Source of the DNA: UBA7398 sp964597305
GTDB taxonomy: Bacteria > Actinomycetota > Actinomycetes > Nanopelagicales > Nanopelagicaceae
Assembly: GCA_964597305.1 (NCBI GenBank)
Contig: CAZQWU010000002.1
Location: forward strand, 1 to 64,000
Direction of reading: 5' to 3'
Length of the DNA stretch: 64,000 nt
A model generated the notes under the pieces. That model worked only from the letters and a program-made list of their open reading frames with translations, made no database searches and was not told the origin of the DNA. Positions 62,003 to 64,000 of this stretch are shown here, piece by piece (position 1 is the stretch's first letter; the number at the start of each line of letters is the position of its first letter). Both the position numbers and the translations under genes were made by a program.

Positions 62003-63586
62003 TTAGGAAAGTTCTGCGACGTTAATCTTCCAAATGGGATTAACGGCAAGACCCTTCACAGCGTTAGTGGAGACTAGGATTGCTGGAGATTGAAGAAGAG
62101 GCATAAATGGGCTCTTCTTATTTACCTCAAGCTGGAAGCTTCGATAGAGCGCAGCGCGTTTTGTTGCATTGCTCTCCAAAGCAACCTTCGTCACAATATC
62201 TGTAACAGTGGGATTAGCTCCTGCCAACCACCCTGCACGTAGACCGACCTTGAGGCCTGGTGCAAAGTTTTGTGAGTAGTTGCTTGAATCCGGCCAATCT
62301 GGACCCCAGAACCAAAGTCCCATGGTGTCTGACCCGTCACGATATGTGGTGAGTGCTTGACCAACTGGAGTTGGTAGTAATTTAACTTTGATTCCCACTT
62401 CACCAAGTTGCGATGCAATCTTGGTTGCAAATGAATCAAAAGAAATTCCTTCCCATGCTCCGCCACCCCAGTAACGAAGACCAATTTCTTCGTTGGCATA
62501 CGGTGATTTAGCGAGCGCTGCTTTAGCACGAGCGAGATCACGAACGGTTGCATCGGATGCTTTCAATGCTCCTTGGAAAGCGCTCGGAATAATTCCGGCT
62601 GCTTGAGTTGCGCCGCGGCCAGCAAACTTCACTAAATCTGCATAGTTGAGGCCATAGCGAACTGCGTCCTGGAAGTTTGCATCGGAGGTGACTTTAGATA
62701 CTGCGGGATTGTTATTTGAATAGAGGAACCACACAGTGGTGCTCACACCTTCAATAACGTTAACTCCTGTCATACCTTCAGCTTGTGCTGGTGAGAGATC
62801 AATCGCAATATTGCTTGCGCCACTCATCACGTTAAGGCGTTGCACTTCCTGCTTCACATTGCGGAAGATGACCTTGGAATACGCAGGTTTAGCTCCCCAA
62901 TATTTCGGATTTGCAACCAATACAACTTCGGTCGTGAGACTGAACTTGGAGAGTACATAAGGACCGCTACCTGCAGAAGTTGAATTTAAGAATGATTCTG
63001 CCTTGTCCTTGGTATCTGCACCTACAGTTGCATAACCGCCGTTTTTTGTTACAAGCTTGCTATTAACAATTCCCAACGATGGGCTGCAGACAATAACTGG
63101 AATCGCAGTATTGGGAACGTTGGAGGTGAGAACAACTGTATAAGCATCAGGTGCAGTAGCAGTGATTCCATCCATCAATGAAGATGGGTTACCTTTTAAA
63201 TTCTTCAAGCGCATAAGTGAATACACAACATCAGCAGATGTCACTGGTGTTCCATCTGAGAATTTTGCATTCTTACGCAATTTATAAGTGAATACTGTTG
63301 AGTCAGCATTTCCTTTATAGCTGAGAGCGATATCTGGGATGGGATTTCCGGCATCGCCACCTTTAAATGTCATGAGCGTGGAATACATTGCGCGAACCAA
63401 CATATTTCCGCCGCTTTCAAATTCACGACCTGGATCAACTGTTTTGTGATTGAACTCAGAGTCGATAATCAGAGTTTTTGTTGGAGCAGCAAATGCTGAA
63501 CCAGCAAAGAACGCGCTTCCGATAATGAGCGCAGAGATAGTCGCTAATGTAAATCCTTTGCGACGAACTCCAGTCTGTGACTTCAT
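62003..63586 (-). CDS. peptide ABC transporter substrate-binding protein (family 5)
   Basis: 527 residues of the SBP_bac_5 family (KFSDGTPVTSADVVYSLMR, GSGPYVLSKF). Signal peptide: basic start, hydrophobic core, cleavage near GSAFA (about residue 33). There is no lipobox cysteine, so it is not an obvious lipoprotein. Captures oligopeptides or dipeptides for DppBCDF. A strong AAAGGA precedes the ATG. It heads the operon binding protein-dppB-dppC-dppD-dppF-amidohydrolase. Confidence 0.94.
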   Translation of the reverse strand: MKSQTGVRRKGFTLATISALIIGSAFFAGSAFAAPTKTLIIDSEFNHKTVDPGREFESGGNMLVRAMYSTLMTFKGGDAGNPIPDIALSYKGNADSTVFTYKLRKNAKFSDGTPVTSADVVYSLMRLKNLKGNPSSLMDGITATAPDAYTVVLTSNVPNTAIPVIVCSPSLGIVNSKLVTKNGGYATVGADTKDKAESFLNSTSAGSGPYVLSKFSLTTEVVLVANPKYWGAKPAYSKVIFRNVKQEVQRLNVMSGASNIAIDLSPAQAEGMTGVNVIEGVSTTVWFLYSNNNPAVSKVTSDANFQDAVRYGLNYADLVKFAGRGATQAAGIIPSAFQGALKASDATVRDLARAKAALAKSPYANEEIGLRYWGGGAWEGISFDSFATKIASQLGEVGIKVKLLPTPVGQALTTYRDGSDTMGLWFWGPDWPDSSNYSQNFAPGLKVGLRAGWLAGANPTVTDIVTKVALESNATKRAALYRSFQLEVNKKSPFMPLLQSPAILVSTNAVKGLAVNPIWKINVAELS

Positions 63587-63648
63587 GTAAGTCCTTTCCT
63601 TCTCGTGTCCTACTTTAGGTACTTCTCCTATAGGGTCCCATGGAGGGA

Positions 63649-63685
63649 TGTAGCACTATGTACCATTTTGTAGCGCTTTGCTACA
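63649..63685. promoter_or_regulatory. TGTAGC-motif cluster upstream of the peptide transporter operon
   Basis: TGTAGC at 63649-63654 and again at 63669-63674 (20 bp apart, two helical turns), the second forming a perfect inverted repeat with GCTACA at 63680-63685 (spacer GCTTT). It lies 60-100 bp before the operon's first start codon, so it is a candidate operator. Confidence 0.45.
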
Positions 63686-63694
63686 GGTATCACA

Positions 63695-64000
63695 CTATGA
63701 GATGACATCCTCGTGGTTATGAATGACCTTCCACCCGTCGGCGAATTTACGCCAGACAGCAGAGTTGCGAATATGTTCAACTGGGGCGCCTCCGTCAAAG
63801 TGCACGAGCAACTCATATCTGGCAATAGCAAAGTCGCCAAAGATATCGATGGTGGGATTGAGGTTCTCTATCGTGAGGACAGCTGGACCAGATTGGGTTG
63901 TCGGTCGACGGTCGCGTAAATCATTGAGCCCTTTTAGGCCAAAAATTAACGGCGCTTCAACAGAATCCCATAAAGTGACATCTTCGTGAATATGTTTATC
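63695..64000 (-). CDS. SnoaL/NTF2-like protein, partial at right edge
   Basis: C-terminal 101 residues of a minus-strand gene that continues beyond the window; there is no stop up to base 64000. The sequence (VTLWDSVEAPLIFGLKG, YELLVHFDG, HIRNSAVWRKFADGWKVIHNHEDV in pieces) has the pattern of the SnoaL/DUF4440 NTF2-like superfamily, small cone-shaped proteins that are enzymes or ligand binders. Only the end is visible, so function cannot be assigned. It is transcribed toward the peptide-transporter operon. Confidence 0.8.
   Translation of the reverse strand, partial: DKHIHEDVTLWDSVEAPLIFGLKGLNDLRDRRPTTQSGPAVLTIENLNPTIDIFGDFAIARYELLVHFDGGAPVEHIRNSAVWRKFADGWKVIHNHEDVIS

Noticed and set aside
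1..64000. tRNA, rRNA, CRISPR arrays, IS elements or prophage genes
   Set aside because: No cloverleaf-like intergenic segment, regular spaced repeats, transposase, integrase or phage structural gene was seen on either strand.

Overview
The window reads as a chromosomal segment of a small, streamlined, low-to-mid GC actinobacterium. The gene order is a patchwork of blocks well known from Mycobacterium and Streptomyces: hupB-gpsA-ddl-thiL-rpmB-recG-rsmD-coaD-sepIVA-yceD-rpmF-rnc-mutM-smc-ftsY-amt-glnK-ffh-rpsP-khpA-rimM-trmD; DUF4193-DUF3093-dut-DUF3159-trkA-trkA-rumA-acn-dxs-fadJ-fadA-RNase D-DUF3000; and NlpC/P60-pimB-fadD15-SRPBCC-ROK-plsC. The AT-leaning composition, very tight packing (many 1-4 nt ATGA/TAATG overlaps, tail-to-tail gene overlaps, no intergenic stretch above about 230 nt) and the family set suggest a freshwater acI / Nanopelagicales-type actinobacterium. 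That assignment is inference; no rRNA gene is present. A run of 100 Ns at 33989-34088 shows that the window is a scaffold with one assembly gap, inside the thiolase gene.

Layout. 0-21 kb: HU, phospholipid and cell-wall precursor genes (plsC, gpsA, ddl), thiL, a long plus-strand run for ribosome biogenesis, RNA processing and DNA repair (recG, rsmD, coaD, sepIVA-like, yceD, rpmF, rnc, mutM), chromosome segregation and SRP (smc, ftsY, ffh), ammonium uptake (amt-glnK), and translation (rpsP, khpA, rimM, trmD). 21-38 kb: acyl-ACP desaturase, DUF4193/DUF3093, a hotdog thioesterase, dut, DUF3159, a TrkA pair, an RNA methyltransferase, aconitase, dxs, the fatty-acid beta-oxidation pair fadA-fadJ, an FTR1 iron permease, RNase D and DUF3000. 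38-49 kb: transporters, an NlpC/P60 hydrolase, a PimB-like mannosyltransferase, a sensor-less two-component pair, FadD15-like acyl-CoA ligase, SRPBCC, ROK glucokinase, a membrane-tailed alpha/beta hydrolase, a second PlsC and a Cas4-like nuclease. 49-64 kb: accessory metabolism and transport (LysE, NCS2 uracil/xanthine permease, LuxR-type regulator, enoyl-CoA hydratase, SDR, NiCoT nickel/cobalt permease, CopC, EamA), then a complete peptide ABC transporter with an amidohydrolase in the same operon, and a SnoaL/NTF2-like gene cut by the right edge. I see no tRNA, rRNA, CRISPR, IS element or prophage.

The most general signal is regulatory. About twenty genes that head transcription units lack a Shine-Dalgarno sequence and instead carry a TANNNT hexamer ending 5-7 nt before the start codon, the arrangement expected for leaderless mRNAs. 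This allows several starts to be placed more confidently (for example GTG at 49733, 26014 and 55212). Four divergent gene pairs have such hexamers back to back, only 19-37 bp apart, and one (lysE, 49740) lies in the T-tract of the preceding gene's terminator. By contrast, the ribosomal-protein genes rpmB, rpmF and rpsP and several operon or transport genes have good Shine-Dalgarno sites.

A second observation concerns nitrogen control: the PII protein beside amt has leucine where the modified Tyr51 of the T-loop normally sits, and glnD, which normally follows glnK in actinobacteria, is absent from the locus. Together these suggest a PII that works only by ligand sensing. I did not find a clear new multi-gene defence or metabolic system in this window.
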